In this document: piece after piece, positions 27,671 to 36,368 of the stretch
Layout of the letters: every line of letters begins with the position of its first letter
Numbering within the stretch: position 1 is the first letter of the stretch
NCBI RefSeq assembly: GCF_001514065.1
Contig: NZ_KQ948425.1
Location: 500,519-564,518, forward strand
Length of the DNA stretch: 64,000 nucleotides
Reading direction: 5' to 3'
Origin: Streptomyces antibioticus
Lineage (GTDB): Bacteria > Actinomycetota > Actinomycetes > Streptomycetales > Streptomycetaceae
The notes under the pieces: model-generated
Databases searched by the model: none
Told to the model about the DNA's origin: nothing
What the model saw: only the letters and a program-made list of their open reading frames with translations
Position numbers and translations under genes: made by a program

Positions 27671-28636
27671 TCAGTAACCGTAGATCATCTTGTAGGCCGC
27701 CTCGGGGAGGAAGTCCCCGGCCCTGGAGCCGGCGCCGATACCGCAGTTGCCGTCCGACTCCCCCGGCGTCTTGATCCACAGCAGCATCTCGGCGCCTCCG
27801 CCGATGCGGGTGGGCGTGCCGATGCGGCGGCCGGAGGGGTTGCACCACTGGCCGTTGGAGCCGTTGGCGTTGCGGCTGGTGTCCACGACGAAGGGCTTGG
27901 TGTAGCCGTAGCGCGCGCTGAGTTCGCGGTTGACGGCGTCGCCGTAGGCGGTGTTCTCGCCGGTCGTGAGGTAGTTGGAGACGTTGAGCGAGAAGCCGTG
28001 GGCCTGGCGGAGGCCGGCTTCGTGGAGGCGCCGGGCCATGGTCGCCGCGTTCGTCCAGGCGGGGTTGCCGGCGTCCATGTAGACCCAGGTGTTGGGGGCC
28101 TGGCGGCTGAACTCGCCGAGGGCGCCGGTGAGCATGGCCTCGCGTTCGTCGATCTGGGCCTGGTTCATGCAGCCGTAGTCCCCGAGGGAGTCCGGTTCCA
28201 GGATGACGACGGCCGGGCGGCTCCCGATACCGCCGGCGAACTGGGCGATCCAGCTCGCGTAGGCGGACGGTGAGGAGGCGCCACCGGCGGAGTGGCCGCC
28301 GCAGTAGTCGCGGTTGTAGACGTTGTAGGCGACGAGGATCGGCAGCTTGTCGGCCTGGTCCGCGGCTCCGACGTAGGCCCCGGTGGCGGTTCCGATGGTG
28401 CCGCTCCAGGAGCCGAACCAGCGGGCCATAGGGGTGTTGGCGATGGCGGAGTTGATCGCGGGGGCCCGGCCGTCACCGGGGTTGGCGGCCACCCATCGCT
28501 TGGCCGAGGAATTCGGGTCCACGTAGAACCCGCTCGTCATGGTGGTGGGGTCGGCCGTCTGGGCGGACGGCGCGGCGGCGAGCGCCAGCGGCAGGGCACA
28601 GAGCGCTGCCGCCAGGGTGCGGAGTCTGCGGCTCAT
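27671..28636 (-). CDS. secreted GH6 endoglucanase (cellulase)
   Basis: The 321-residue precursor has a signal peptide (SRRLRTLAAALCALPLALAAAPSA) and a single GH6 catalytic domain with no cellulose-binding module. Typical motifs are VAYNVYNRDYCGGHSAGG with the catalytic-region aspartate, VVILEPDSLGDYG, YMDAGNPAWT, FSLNVSNYLTT, DTSRNANGSNGQWCNPSGR and the C-terminal LLWIKTPGESDGNC. It cleaves beta-1,4-glucan outside the cell. I prefer the ATG at 28636 (GAGG 7 bases upstream) over the GTG immediately before it. The promoter carries a perfect TGGGAGCGCTCCCA box 39 bases upstream, the known CebR operator sequence, so cellobiose-responsive repression is likely. Confidence 0.95.
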   Translation of the reverse strand: MSRRLRTLAAALCALPLALAAAPSAQTADPTTMTSGFYVDPNSSAKRWVAANPGDGRAPAINSAIANTPMARWFGSWSGTIGTATGAYVGAADQADKLPILVAYNVYNRDYCGGHSAGGASSPSAYASWIAQFAGGIGSRPAVVILEPDSLGDYGCMNQAQIDEREAMLTGALGEFSRQAPNTWVYMDAGNPAWTNAATMARRLHEAGLRQAHGFSLNVSNYLTTGENTAYGDAVNRELSARYGYTKPFVVDTSRNANGSNGQWCNPSGRRIGTPTRIGGGAEMLLWIKTPGESDGNCGIGAGSRAGDFLPEAAYKMIYGY

Positions 28637-28674
28637 CACAGGACCTCGGTTTCCTGGCAGGGAATTTCAGGAGG

Positions 28675-28703
28675 TGGGAGCGCTCCCACTGGAAGCGGTC
28701 CCA
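28675..28703. promoter_or_regulatory. CebR-type operator plus adjacent second copy
   Basis: TGGGAGCGCTCCCA (28675-28688) is the exact 14-base palindrome known as the CebR operator at cellulose-utilisation genes. One base further, TGGAAGCGGTCCCA (28690-28703) repeats it with two changes. Both lie just upstream of the GH6 start, between it and the divergent lacI-type gene. Confidence 0.85.
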
Positions 28704-28779
28704 ATCGTGGAGGCGGCTGATTCAACTGTCAATGGCTGAGGCAGAGTTGGAGCTGAAGGAGCTGTGCGGCGACGGAAAC

Positions 28780-28793
28780 TGGAAGCGCTACCA
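28780..28793. promoter_or_regulatory. third LacI-type operator, in front of the lacI gene
   Basis: TGGAAGCGCTACCA fits the same TGGNAGCGNTNCCA pattern as the two boxes at the GH6 promoter and sits 46 bases before the regulator start, suggesting autoregulation by the local LacI protein or control by CebR. Confidence 0.6.
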
Positions 28794-28839
28794 GTACCCC
28801 GGCGTGGCGAACTCCCCGCCTGTGACAGACTCCCGCTCC

Positions 28840-29853
28840 ATGGCAGAAGATCCGCCGCGCAGGCAGCCGACGCTCGACGAGGTGGCCGAACGCGCCGGCG
28901 TCTCCCGCTCGGTGGCCTCCCGCGCCCTCAACAACGCCCCGCACGTCAGCCGCGCCAAACGCGAGGCCGTCGAAAGGGCGGTCCGGCAGCTCGGTTACGT
29001 CCCCAACCCGACCGCCCGCGCTCTGGCCACGCAGCAGACGGGAGCGGCCGCCCTGGTCGTCTCGGGAGAGGATCCGTCGATCTTCGCCGACCCCTTCTTC
29101 GCCCAGGTCATCGTCGGGGCAACGGCCGCCCTCGAGGACGCGGACCTGCATCTGATGCTGTGCCTGGCCGCCTCCGACCGGGGCCGCAAGCGGGTGGCCG
29201 AACTGCTGCGGTCCAGGGGCGCCGACGGCGTCATGCTGATGGCACTGCGCGAGGACGATCCGCTCCTCCCCCTCGCCGAGGAGACGCGGATGCCCGTCGT
29301 GTTCGGCGGGCGTCCGGTCGGCGCAGCGCCCCGGTGGTACGTCGATGTCGACAACGCCGGCGGGGCACGCGAGGCGACCGAGCACCTGGTCGCACGCGGC
29401 CGGACCCGGGTGGCCGCACTGTGCGGGCGGCTGGACACCGAGGCCGGACGCGCCCGGTACCGCGGCTACCGGGATGCCCTGCTGGCGGCGGGCCTCGATC
29501 CGTTCCCGCCGCAGGAGGGCGACTTCACCGAGCCCAGCGGCGCCGCCGCCATGGCCACGCTGCTGGCGAACCACCCTGACGTGGACGGCGTGTTCGCCGC
29601 CAACGACAACATGGCGGCGGGCGCGCTGCGCACGCTGCGCGAGGCGGGCCGGCTGGTTCCCGACGACGTCGCCGTGGTCGGCTTCGACGACCTGGCCGTC
29701 GCGCAGATCGCCGACCCGCCCCTCACCACCGTCCACCAGCCCATCCAGGCGCTGGGGCGGGAGATGGCGCGCATGCTGGTCTCGCTCGTCAACGGCCAGG
29801 AACCCACGCCGCTGATCCTGCCCACCCGCCTGGTCGTCCGCGCCAGCGCCTGA
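28840..29853 (+). CDS. LacI-family transcriptional regulator
   Basis: The 337-residue repressor has an N-terminal LacI helix-turn-helix (PTLDEVAERAGVSRSVASRALNN, residues 10-32, then the hinge VRQLGYVPNPTARAL). A periplasmic-binding-like sensor domain follows (about 65-335, FADPFFAQVIVGA, VFAANDNMAAGALRTLREAG, VGFDDLAVAQIADPPLTTV). I took the ATG at 28840, where the family N-terminus begins. There is no ribosome-binding site, but a CAGACT-like -10 nine bases upstream would give a leaderless message. It is divergent from the GH6 gene, with three similar palindromes between them. It is probably a cello-oligosaccharide-type repressor, related to but not obviously identical with CebR. Confidence 0.9.
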   Translation: MAEDPPRRQPTLDEVAERAGVSRSVASRALNNAPHVSRAKREAVERAVRQLGYVPNPTARALATQQTGAAALVVSGEDPSIFADPFFAQVIVGATAALEDADLHLMLCLAASDRGRKRVAELLRSRGADGVMLMALREDDPLLPLAEETRMPVVFGGRPVGAAPRWYVDVDNAGGAREATEHLVARGRTRVAALCGRLDTEAGRARYRGYRDALLAAGLDPFPPQEGDFTEPSGAAAMATLLANHPDVDGVFAANDNMAAGALRTLREAGRLVPDDVAVVGFDDLAVAQIADPPLTTVHQPIQALGREMARMLVSLVNGQEPTPLILPTRLVVRASA

Positions 29854-29861
29854 CCGGTGCG

Positions 29862-29889
29862 CCGGGCCCCGGCCGGAGCCGGGGCCCGG
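29862..29889. terminator. convergent hairpin terminator
   Basis: CCGGGCCCCGGC (29862-29873) pairs perfectly with 29878-29889 around a 4-base loop. It lies between the lacI stop and the stop of the converging GH43 gene. Confidence 0.8.
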
Positions 29890-29915
29890 GTGGGGTGGTG
29901 CGCACCTCCGATCAC

Positions 29916-31529
29916 TCAGGGCGTGGACAGGTCGAAACGTGTGACACGGACGGAGCCGCCGAGTGCCTGCGTGGCGTGGTTGAAGAGGGCGAATCGGTAC
30001 CCCATGAAGAACCGCCAGTCGTTGCCCATCGAGAAGGCGGGTCCGAGGCGGGTGAAGGTGGTGCCGTCGGTGCTGTAGGAGAAGGTGCCGGGGCGTGCCG
30101 AGCCGGGGCGGATGTCCGCGTTCGCGCGCAGCCACACGCGGGTGCCCTGGACGGGCGCGCTCGCGGCCTCGGTTCCGGTGCCGGTGGTGTTCCAGTTGCC
30201 GTCCATGGTCAGCCCGTTGACCATCACCAGGCGTGTGGTGCCGCCGTCGCGCTTGAGGCCGATCCAGGCGGAGGAGTCACGCAGCAGGGCGAGTCCGGCC
30301 CGGTCGCCGTCGCGCATCGCGGAGTGGTCGAGGAGGACCGTGGCGGTGGAGGTGGGGCCCTGGATGCGGTGGGTGAGGGTGTTGCGGGCCCAGTAGAGGT
30401 CGTTGGTGACGGTCGCGGTGCGCAGGGTCAGGCCGTTGCCGACCGTCCACTTGGTGTTGTCCGGGTTGTGGTTCCACTCCCATCTCGGTTTGAGGGTCGT
30501 GCCGTCGAAGGTGTCGACGCCGGTCATGGGGGTGACCTGGCGCGGTGGCGTGGGCACGGCCGGGCTCGGGTACGAGGTGCCCCATGCGCCGTTCACGAGT
30601 TGCACGACGGGCCAGCCGTCCGAGGTCCAGGTGACGGGTGCCAGGGCGGGCACCCGTCCGCCGGGGTAGGCGTCGACGAAGGCCAGGTAGTACCAGGCAC
30701 CGCTCTGCGTCTGCACGAGTCCGCCCTGGTGCGGGACACCGCCGCCGGGGATCGGTCCGCGCAGGTCGAGCAGGACCTGCCGCAGGGTGTACGGGCCGAA
30801 CGGCCCTCCCGAGGACTTGAGGATGTACTGGCCGTTGGCGGGGCGGGTCAGGAAGATGTAGTACTGCCCGTTGATCTTGTAGAAGCGGGAGCCTTCCAGG
30901 GTGCCGACGCTCGACGGTGTCGTGAAGACCTGCTGGGTACGGACCTGGGTGCGGCCGTCGGGCGAGAGCTGGGCCACGCTGATGGTCGTGTTGCCGTAGG
31001 CCACGTAGAGGGTGTCGTCGGTGTCGACGAGCAGTCCCGCGTCGTAGTAGGGCGTGCTGATCGTCGCCAGCCTGCTCCATGGCCCCTCGGCGGCGGTGGC
31101 GGTGTAGACGTAGGTCCGGGCGAAGTCGATCTGGCCCAGCCAGTAGAAGGTCCTGTTGCTCGGCCGGTAGGCCAGTGACGACGCCCAGATGCCGCGGACG
31201 TAGCCGCGCGCGCCGTTGAGGTCGTACTTGGCGCCGAAGTCGAGCGTGGGCACCGAGTGTCCGGCGATCTCCCAGTTCACCAGGTCGTACGAGCGCAGGA
31301 CGGGCGCGCCCGGCGAGTAGTGCATCGTCGAGGCGGAGGCGTAGTAGGTGTCGCCGACGCGGATGACGTCGATGTCGGCGAAGTCCTGCCAGATCACCGG
31401 GTTGGTGAAGGTCGCCGCGGCCTGGGCGGAGGCCCGGGCCGTGGGGAGGAGGGCGCCCGCGGCGAGGCCGGTGGCGGCCGCCAGCGCGCGACGACGGGAA
31501 AGATCTTGTTGAGTCCATGACATATCCAT
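29916..31529 (-). CDS. secreted GH43 beta-xylosidase/arabinofuranosidase with C-terminal beta-sandwich
   Basis: The 537-residue precursor has a Tat signal (L-S-R-R-R-A-L, cleavage near ASA-QAA). The GH43 propeller (about 38-330) shows FTNPVIWQDFADIDVIRVGDTYY with the catalytic-base aspartate, the YDAGLLVDTDDTLYVAYG aspartate strand, and LEGSRFYKINGQYYIF with the acid glutamate. A C-terminal concanavalin-like domain (about 345-535, TFDGTTLKPRWEWNHNPD...) resembles the accessory domain of beta-xylosidases. The ATG at 31529 follows GAGGAG by 11 bases. It probably trims xylo-oligosaccharides or arabinosyl groups. It shares a 298-base promoter region containing CGAAA-type sites with the divergent GH27 gene. 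Confidence 0.9.
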   Translation of the reverse strand: MDMSWTQQDLSRRRALAAATGLAAGALLPTARASAQAAATFTNPVIWQDFADIDVIRVGDTYYASASTMHYSPGAPVLRSYDLVNWEIAGHSVPTLDFGAKYDLNGARGYVRGIWASSLAYRPSNRTFYWLGQIDFARTYVYTATAAEGPWSRLATISTPYYDAGLLVDTDDTLYVAYGNTTISVAQLSPDGRTQVRTQQVFTTPSSVGTLEGSRFYKINGQYYIFLTRPANGQYILKSSGGPFGPYTLRQVLLDLRGPIPGGGVPHQGGLVQTQSGAWYYLAFVDAYPGGRVPALAPVTWTSDGWPVVQLVNGAWGTSYPSPAVPTPPRQVTPMTGVDTFDGTTLKPRWEWNHNPDNTKWTVGNGLTLRTATVTNDLYWARNTLTHRIQGPTSTATVLLDHSAMRDGDRAGLALLRDSSAWIGLKRDGGTTRLVMVNGLTMDGNWNTTGTGTEAASAPVQGTRVWLRANADIRPGSARPGTFSYSTDGTTFTRLGPAFSMGNDWRFFMGYRFALFNHATQALGGSVRVTRFDLSTP

Positions 31530-31673
31530 GTGGGGGTGTTCTCCTCGCACTTCGTTCGGAGGAAGCGGCTCACGCCATTCGGCATGTCGAACACGGATCG
31601 GCGAGTCGAGCAACCTGGATGATAGAAGGCCGGTGACGGGCGTCAAGACTTACCGCACGATCGCAAGCTCTGT

Positions 31674-31684
31674 CGAAACATTCG
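31674..31684. promoter_or_regulatory. CGAAACATTCG operator-like site
   Basis: This 11-mer, preceded by T, is identical to the site at 17085-17095 before the xylanase gene. It lies in the middle of the divergent GH43/GH27 promoter region. Confidence 0.5.
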
Positions 31685-31792
31685 ATTCGATTGATGCACT
31701 CTTTTCGCAGGTCAAAGCCAATTGCGTCAGGTGCGTTGACATGTTCACGCACCTCTGTAACATCCCTGACACCGTGAGTTTCCGAACGAGGA

Positions 31793-31804
31793 TCGAAATT
31801 TCGA
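31793..31804. promoter_or_regulatory. TCGAAATTTCGA palindrome before GH27
   Basis: This perfect 12-base palindrome of the CGAAA/TTTCG class lies 24-35 bases before the GH27 start codon and just upstream of the AAGGAG ribosome-binding site, where it could act as an operator. Confidence 0.55.
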
Positions 31805-31827
31805 ACCTCCCCCCAAGGAGCCCCCTG

Positions 31828-33474
31828 GTGCCCAGACGCTCACGCGGACGACTGCTCCGCCTCCTCGCAGCCGCCGCCCTGACCATCACCGCGTCCGTGA
31901 CAGCATCCGCCCACTCCCCCGCCTCGGCCGCGCCCGGCAGCCCGGCCCTCACTCCGCCCTTGGGGTGGAACAGCTGGAACAGCTTCGGCTGCGGGATCAC
32001 CGAGACCCAGGTCCGCCAGGCCGCCGACGCGATGGTGTCCTCGGGCATGCGGGACGCCGGTTACCGCTACGTGGTGGTCGACGACTGCTGGTTCGACCCG
32101 CAGCGCGACGCGGCGGGCAACCTGCGCGGCAACCCGACCAAGTTCCCCAGCGGGATGAAGGCTCTCGGGGACTACATCCACAGCAAGGGCCTGAAGTTCG
32201 GCATCTACCAGGTGCCCGGCGAGCGCACCTGCGCGCAGGGCACCGGCGCCTATCCCGGGTCGACGGGCAGCCAGGGCCACGAGACCCAGGACGCCGCCAC
32301 GTTCGCGTCATGGGGCGTCGACTACCTCAAGTACGACTGGTGTTCCTCCAGCGGCACCCGTGACGAGCAGGTCGCGCGGTTCACGCTCATGCGCGACGCC
32401 CTGCGTGCCACCGGGCGGCCGATCGTCTACAGCATCAACCCCAACAGCTTCCACGCCATCACCGGGGACAAGTACAACTGGGGCGAGGTCGCCGACCTGT
32501 GGCGGACCACCGAGGACCTCCTCGACATCTGGCAGAACGGCAACACCAACAGCTACCCGATGGGCGTCGGCAACGTCCTGGACGTCACCGCGCCCCTGGC
32601 CGCGCAGTCCGGCCCGGGCCACTGGAACGACCCCGACATGCTGGTCGTCGGCCGACCCGGTCTGTCGCTGACCGAGTCCCGCTCCCACTTCGCCCTGTGG
32701 GCCCTCATGAGTGCCCCGCTCATGGCGGGCAACGACATCCGCACCATGTCCGCCGACGTCAGCGCCATCCTGCGCAACCCGCGCCTGCTGGCGGTGAACC
32801 AGGACACCCTGGGCGCGGGCGGACGCCGGGTACGCGACGACGGCGCCACCGAGGTCTTCGCCAAGCCCCTCGCCGACGGCTCGGTCGCCGTCGGTCTGTT
32901 CAACCGCGGCGACAGCACCGCGACCGTCAGCACGACGCCGGCCCAAGTCGGCCTGTCCGGCAGCTCGTTCACCCTCACCGACCTGTGGACCGGCGGCACG
33001 TCCAGCGCCTCCGGCCAGATCTCGGCGAGCGTCCCCGCGCACGGTGTCGCGGTGTACCGGGTGAGCGGCGGCAGCCCGCTGACCGCCACCACCGCACGCC
33101 TGCGCGGCGACGCCTCCGGCCGCTGCGTGGACGTCGACAACGCCTCCACCGCGGCCGGCGCCGGCACGCTGCTGTGGGACTGCCACACCGCCGCCAACCA
33201 GCTGTGGACCACCTGGTCCGGCGGCGAGATCCGCGTGTACGGCGACAAGTGCCTCGACGCCTACAACCAGGGCACCACCAACGGCACCCGCGTCATCATC
33301 TGGCCCTGCAACGGCCAGAACAACCAGAAGTGGACCGTCGGCTCCGACGGAACGATCCGCAACGCCCTTTCCGGACTGTGCCTCGACGCCAACGGAGCCG
33401 CCACCGCCAACGGGACCCCGCTGATCCTGTGGACCTGCAACGGCCAGGCCAACCAGAAGTGGTCGCGCACATGA
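31828..33474 (+). CDS. secreted GH27 alpha-galactosidase with C-terminal CBM13
   Basis: The 548-residue precursor has a signal peptide (RRSRGRLLRLLAAAALTITAS). The GH27 barrel (about 40-310) contains TPPLGWNSWNSFGC, VVDDCWFDPQRD, the nucleophile aspartate in YLKYDWC, WRTTEDLLDIW with the acid/base aspartate, and GHWNDPDMLVVG. A beta-sandwich follows (about 315-410), then a ricin-type CBM13 (about 420-548) with repeated C-L-D and N-Q-K-W motifs. It removes alpha-galactosyl groups from galactomannan or related oligosaccharides. The GTG at 31828 follows AAGGAG by 7 bases. It probably heads an operon with the next GH43 and CE1 genes. Confidence 0.94.
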   Translation: MPRRSRGRLLRLLAAAALTITASVTASAHSPASAAPGSPALTPPLGWNSWNSFGCGITETQVRQAADAMVSSGMRDAGYRYVVVDDCWFDPQRDAAGNLRGNPTKFPSGMKALGDYIHSKGLKFGIYQVPGERTCAQGTGAYPGSTGSQGHETQDAATFASWGVDYLKYDWCSSSGTRDEQVARFTLMRDALRATGRPIVYSINPNSFHAITGDKYNWGEVADLWRTTEDLLDIWQNGNTNSYPMGVGNVLDVTAPLAAQSGPGHWNDPDMLVVGRPGLSLTESRSHFALWALMSAPLMAGNDIRTMSADVSAILRNPRLLAVNQDTLGAGGRRVRDDGATEVFAKPLADGSVAVGLFNRGDSTATVSTTPAQVGLSGSSFTLTDLWTGGTSSASGQISASVPAHGVAVYRVSGGSPLTATTARLRGDASGRCVDVDNASTAAGAGTLLWDCHTAANQLWTTWSGGEIRVYGDKCLDAYNQGTTNGTRVIIWPCNGQNNQKWTVGSDGTIRNALSGLCLDANGAATANGTPLILWTCNGQANQKWSRT

Positions 33475-33532
33475 GGGACTCAGCGCACCCGTCGACGGCT
33501 CACCCGTCCGTCAACGTCCCCCGGAGGCCACG

Positions 33533-34948
33533 ATGACCCCGGCTCGGCCGTCACCCGCCACCCGTACCGGACTCGTCCGGGCAGTCGCCTGGACCCTGGG
33601 CCTCCTGCTGGCCTTCGCCGTCGTCCCCGCCGCGGTGCATCCCACCGCGGCCCGGGCCGACAACCCCGTCGTTCAGCACATCTACACCGCCGACCCGGCC
33701 CCGCTGGTGCACAACGGACGGGTCTACCTCTACACCGGGCACGACGAGGACGGCTCCACCTACTTCACCATGAAGGACTGGCGGGTGTGGTCCACCGCCG
33801 ACATGGTCAACTGGACCGACCACGGTTCACCGCTCAGCCTGGCCACCTTCAGCTGGGCGTCCTCCGACGCGTGGGCGGGGCAGGCCGTGGAGCGCAACGG
33901 CCGGTTCTACTGGTACGTGCCCGTGAAGAACCGGGCGACCGGCCGGATGGCCATCGGCGTGGCTGTGGCGGACAGCCCCACCGGCCCGTTCCGCGACGCC
34001 CTCGGCCGGCCGCTGGTGGAGAACGGCGAGATCGACCCGACCGTCTTCATCGACGACGACGGCCAGGCCTATCTGTACTGGGGCAACCCGAATCTGACGT
34101 ACGTCAGGCTGAACGCCGACATGACCTCCTACTCGGGCAGTCCCACCAGGATCCCGCTCACCACCGCCGGGTTCGGCACCCGCACCGGTGACCCCAACCG
34201 TCCCACGCTGTACGAGGAAGGGCCGTGGGTCTACAAGCGGAACGGCCTGTACTACATGGTGTTCGCGGCCAAGTGCTGCTCCGAGTTCATCGCCTATTCC
34301 ACCGCCCCCGGCCCGACCGGGCCCTGGACCTACCGCGGCACCGTCATGCCCACGCAGGGCAGCAGCTTCACCAATCACCCCGGGATCGTGGACTTCAAGG
34401 GCAATTCGTATTTCTTCTACCACAACGGCGCGCTCCCGGGCGGTGGCGGCTACACCCGCTCGGTCGCAGTGGAGCGGTTCTCCTACAACGCCGACGGCAC
34501 GATCCCGACGATCAACATGACGAGCACGGGTGCTCCCCAGGTCGGCACGCTCAATCCGTACGTCCGCCAGGAGGCGGAGACGATCGCCTGGGGATCCGGG
34601 ATCGAGACCGAACCGTCCGGCGACGGAGGAATGAACATCGGCTGGATCGAGAACGGCGACTACACCAAGGTCAAGGGCGTTGCCTTCGGGGCGGGCGCGT
34701 CCTCCTTCACCGCGCGCGTGGCCTCGGCCACCGGCGGCGGCACCATCGAGGTACGCCTGGACGGTCCGAGCGGGACTGTCGTGGGCCGCTGCGGTGTGCC
34801 GAACACCGGCGGCTGGCAGACCTGGACGACGGTGAACTGCCCCATCAACGGCGCGACGGGAACCCACGACCTCGCTCTGCGGTTCACCGGCGGCAGCGGC
34901 TATCTGCTCAACATGAACTGGTGGCAGTTCGCCCCGGCGCAGCCCTGA
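33533..34948 (+). CDS. secreted GH43 arabinoxylan-active enzyme with C-terminal CBM6
   Basis: The 471-residue precursor has a signal peptide (VAWTLGLLLAFAVVPAAV, cleavage near ARA-DNP). The GH43 propeller (about 45-335) shows HIYTADPAPLVHNGRVYLYTGHDE with the base aspartate, EIDPTVFIDDDGQAYLYWG, and YEEGPWVYKRNGLYYMVFA with the acid glutamate. A CBM6-type module (about 345-470) shows RQEAETIAW and INIGWIENGDY-like features. The layout matches XynD-type arabinoxylan arabinofuranohydrolases. The ATG has CGGAGG upstream and lies 58 bases after the GH27 stop, consistent with co-transcription. Confidence 0.92.
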   Translation: MTPARPSPATRTGLVRAVAWTLGLLLAFAVVPAAVHPTAARADNPVVQHIYTADPAPLVHNGRVYLYTGHDEDGSTYFTMKDWRVWSTADMVNWTDHGSPLSLATFSWASSDAWAGQAVERNGRFYWYVPVKNRATGRMAIGVAVADSPTGPFRDALGRPLVENGEIDPTVFIDDDGQAYLYWGNPNLTYVRLNADMTSYSGSPTRIPLTTAGFGTRTGDPNRPTLYEEGPWVYKRNGLYYMVFAAKCCSEFIAYSTAPGPTGPWTYRGTVMPTQGSSFTNHPGIVDFKGNSYFFYHNGALPGGGGYTRSVAVERFSYNADGTIPTINMTSTGAPQVGTLNPYVRQEAETIAWGSGIETEPSGDGGMNIGWIENGDYTKVKGVAFGAGASSFTARVASATGGGTIEVRLDGPSGTVVGRCGVPNTGGWQTWTTVNCPINGATGTHDLALRFTGGSGYLLNMNWWQFAPAQP

Positions 34949-34986
34949 CCGCACCACGAGCGAAGTCCCAACAGAAGAGGAGCCGC

Positions 34987-36264
34987 ATGTTGAAAACGTC
35001 CAGATTCCGTTTATGGACCCCCGTGGCCGCGGTGCTGCTCGTCCTGACCATGGGAGGCACGGCACTGGCCGGTGACCACCGCGCCGCCGCGCCGTCCACA
35101 CCTTCCGCGACCGCCGAAACCGCCGCCGTGAGCGCGGGCTGCGGCAAGACCCCCACCCTGACGAGCGGCACCTACACGATCCAGAGCGGCGGCAAGAACC
35201 GCACCTTCATCCTGCGCGTCCCGGACGGTTACGACCGCGACCACGGATACCGGCTGATCTTCGGGTTCCACTGGCTGGGCGGCACCTCCACGGACGTGTC
35301 CACCGGCCGCACCGTCGAGACGGGCACCTGGGCCTACTACGGCCTCCAGCGGCTGGCGAACAACAGCGCCATCTTCGTCGCACCGCAAGGCCTCAACAAC
35401 GGCTGGGCCAACTCCGGCGGGGAGGACATCACCTTCGTCGACGACATGATCCGCCGCATCGAGGCGGACCTCTGCGTCGACACCACGCAGCGCTTCGCGC
35501 TCGGCTTCAGCTACGGCGCAGCCATGTCGTACTCCCTCGCGTGCTCCCGCGCCACCGTGTTCCGCGCCGTCGCGGTGCAGAGCGGCGGACAGCTCAGCGG
35601 GTGCAGCGGCGGCACCCAGCCCATCGCCTACCTCGGCGTGCACGGGCTCAGGGACAACGTCCTGAGCATCGGCGGCGGACGGGCGATGCGGGACAAGTTC
35701 GTCCAGAACAACGGCTGTACTCCACAGAACCCGCCCGAGCCCGCGCAGGGCAGCCTGACCCACCGGGTCACCACCTACTCGGGATGCTCGGCCGGACACC
35801 CGGTCGCCTGGGCTGCGTTCGACGAAGGACACATCGCCGCCCCGCAGGACGGAGCCCCCGGTGACAGCGGCAGGAGCTGGGTGCCGGGAGAGGTGTGGAA
35901 GTTCTTCTCGCAGTTCCAGACCTCCGACCCGACACCGCCGGGAACCGCCGCCTGCCGCGTCTCCGACACCATCAGCGCTTGGAACAACGGTCTGACCTCG
36001 AACATCACCATCACCAACACGGGCACCACCGCGATCGACGGCTGGTCCCTGGCGTTCACCCTGCCGGGCGGCCAGACCATCACCTCAGGCTGGAACGCCA
36101 CCTACTCGCCCACCTCCGGCCAGGTGACCGCCAGGAACGTCGCCCACAACGCGACCATCGCACCGGGCGCGTCCACCACCATCGGTTTCCAGGCCACCCA
36201 CACCGGCAACACGGCCGCGCCGACGGCGTACACGCTCAACGGCGCCACTTGCACGGTCGCCTGA
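34987..36264 (+). CDS. secreted CE1-type esterase (feruloyl/acetyl xylan esterase) with CBM2
   Basis: The 425-residue precursor has a signal peptide (LWTPVAAVLLVLTMGGTALA). The alpha/beta-hydrolase of the CE1/PHB-depolymerase family (about 50-310) carries the nucleophile in GFSYGAAMS, an aspartate in GLRDNVLS and the histidine in DEGHIAAPQ. A CBM2 (about 320-425) shows CRVSDTISAWNNGLTSNITITN and paired cysteines. It probably removes ferulic or acetyl esters from xylan at the fibre surface. The ATG at 34987 follows GAGGAG, 38 bases after the GH43 stop. Codon 9 is TTA (35011-35013) inside the signal peptide, implying bldA-dependent translation. Confidence 0.9.
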   Translation: MLKTSRFRLWTPVAAVLLVLTMGGTALAGDHRAAAPSTPSATAETAAVSAGCGKTPTLTSGTYTIQSGGKNRTFILRVPDGYDRDHGYRLIFGFHWLGGTSTDVSTGRTVETGTWAYYGLQRLANNSAIFVAPQGLNNGWANSGGEDITFVDDMIRRIEADLCVDTTQRFALGFSYGAAMSYSLACSRATVFRAVAVQSGGQLSGCSGGTQPIAYLGVHGLRDNVLSIGGGRAMRDKFVQNNGCTPQNPPEPAQGSLTHRVTTYSGCSAGHPVAWAAFDEGHIAAPQDGAPGDSGRSWVPGEVWKFFSQFQTSDPTPPGTAACRVSDTISAWNNGLTSNITITNTGTTAIDGWSLAFTLPGGQTITSGWNATYSPTSGQVTARNVAHNATIAPGASTTIGFQATHTGNTAAPTAYTLNGATCTVA

Positions 36265-36288
36265 CCTCAACCGACTCACCCAACGCCG

Positions 36289-36320
36289 CATCCCGCCGGG
36301 GCCGTCGCTCCGGCGGGATG
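36289..36320 (+). terminator. hairpin terminator after the GH27-GH43-CE1 operon
   Basis: CATCCCGCCGG (36289-36299) pairs perfectly with 36310-36320 around a 10-base loop, 24 bases after the esterase stop. Confidence 0.78.
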
Positions 36321-36368
36321 TCGTCATACGTCAGGGAGGCGCGGATCCGCGGCGGGCGGCACGCCCCC

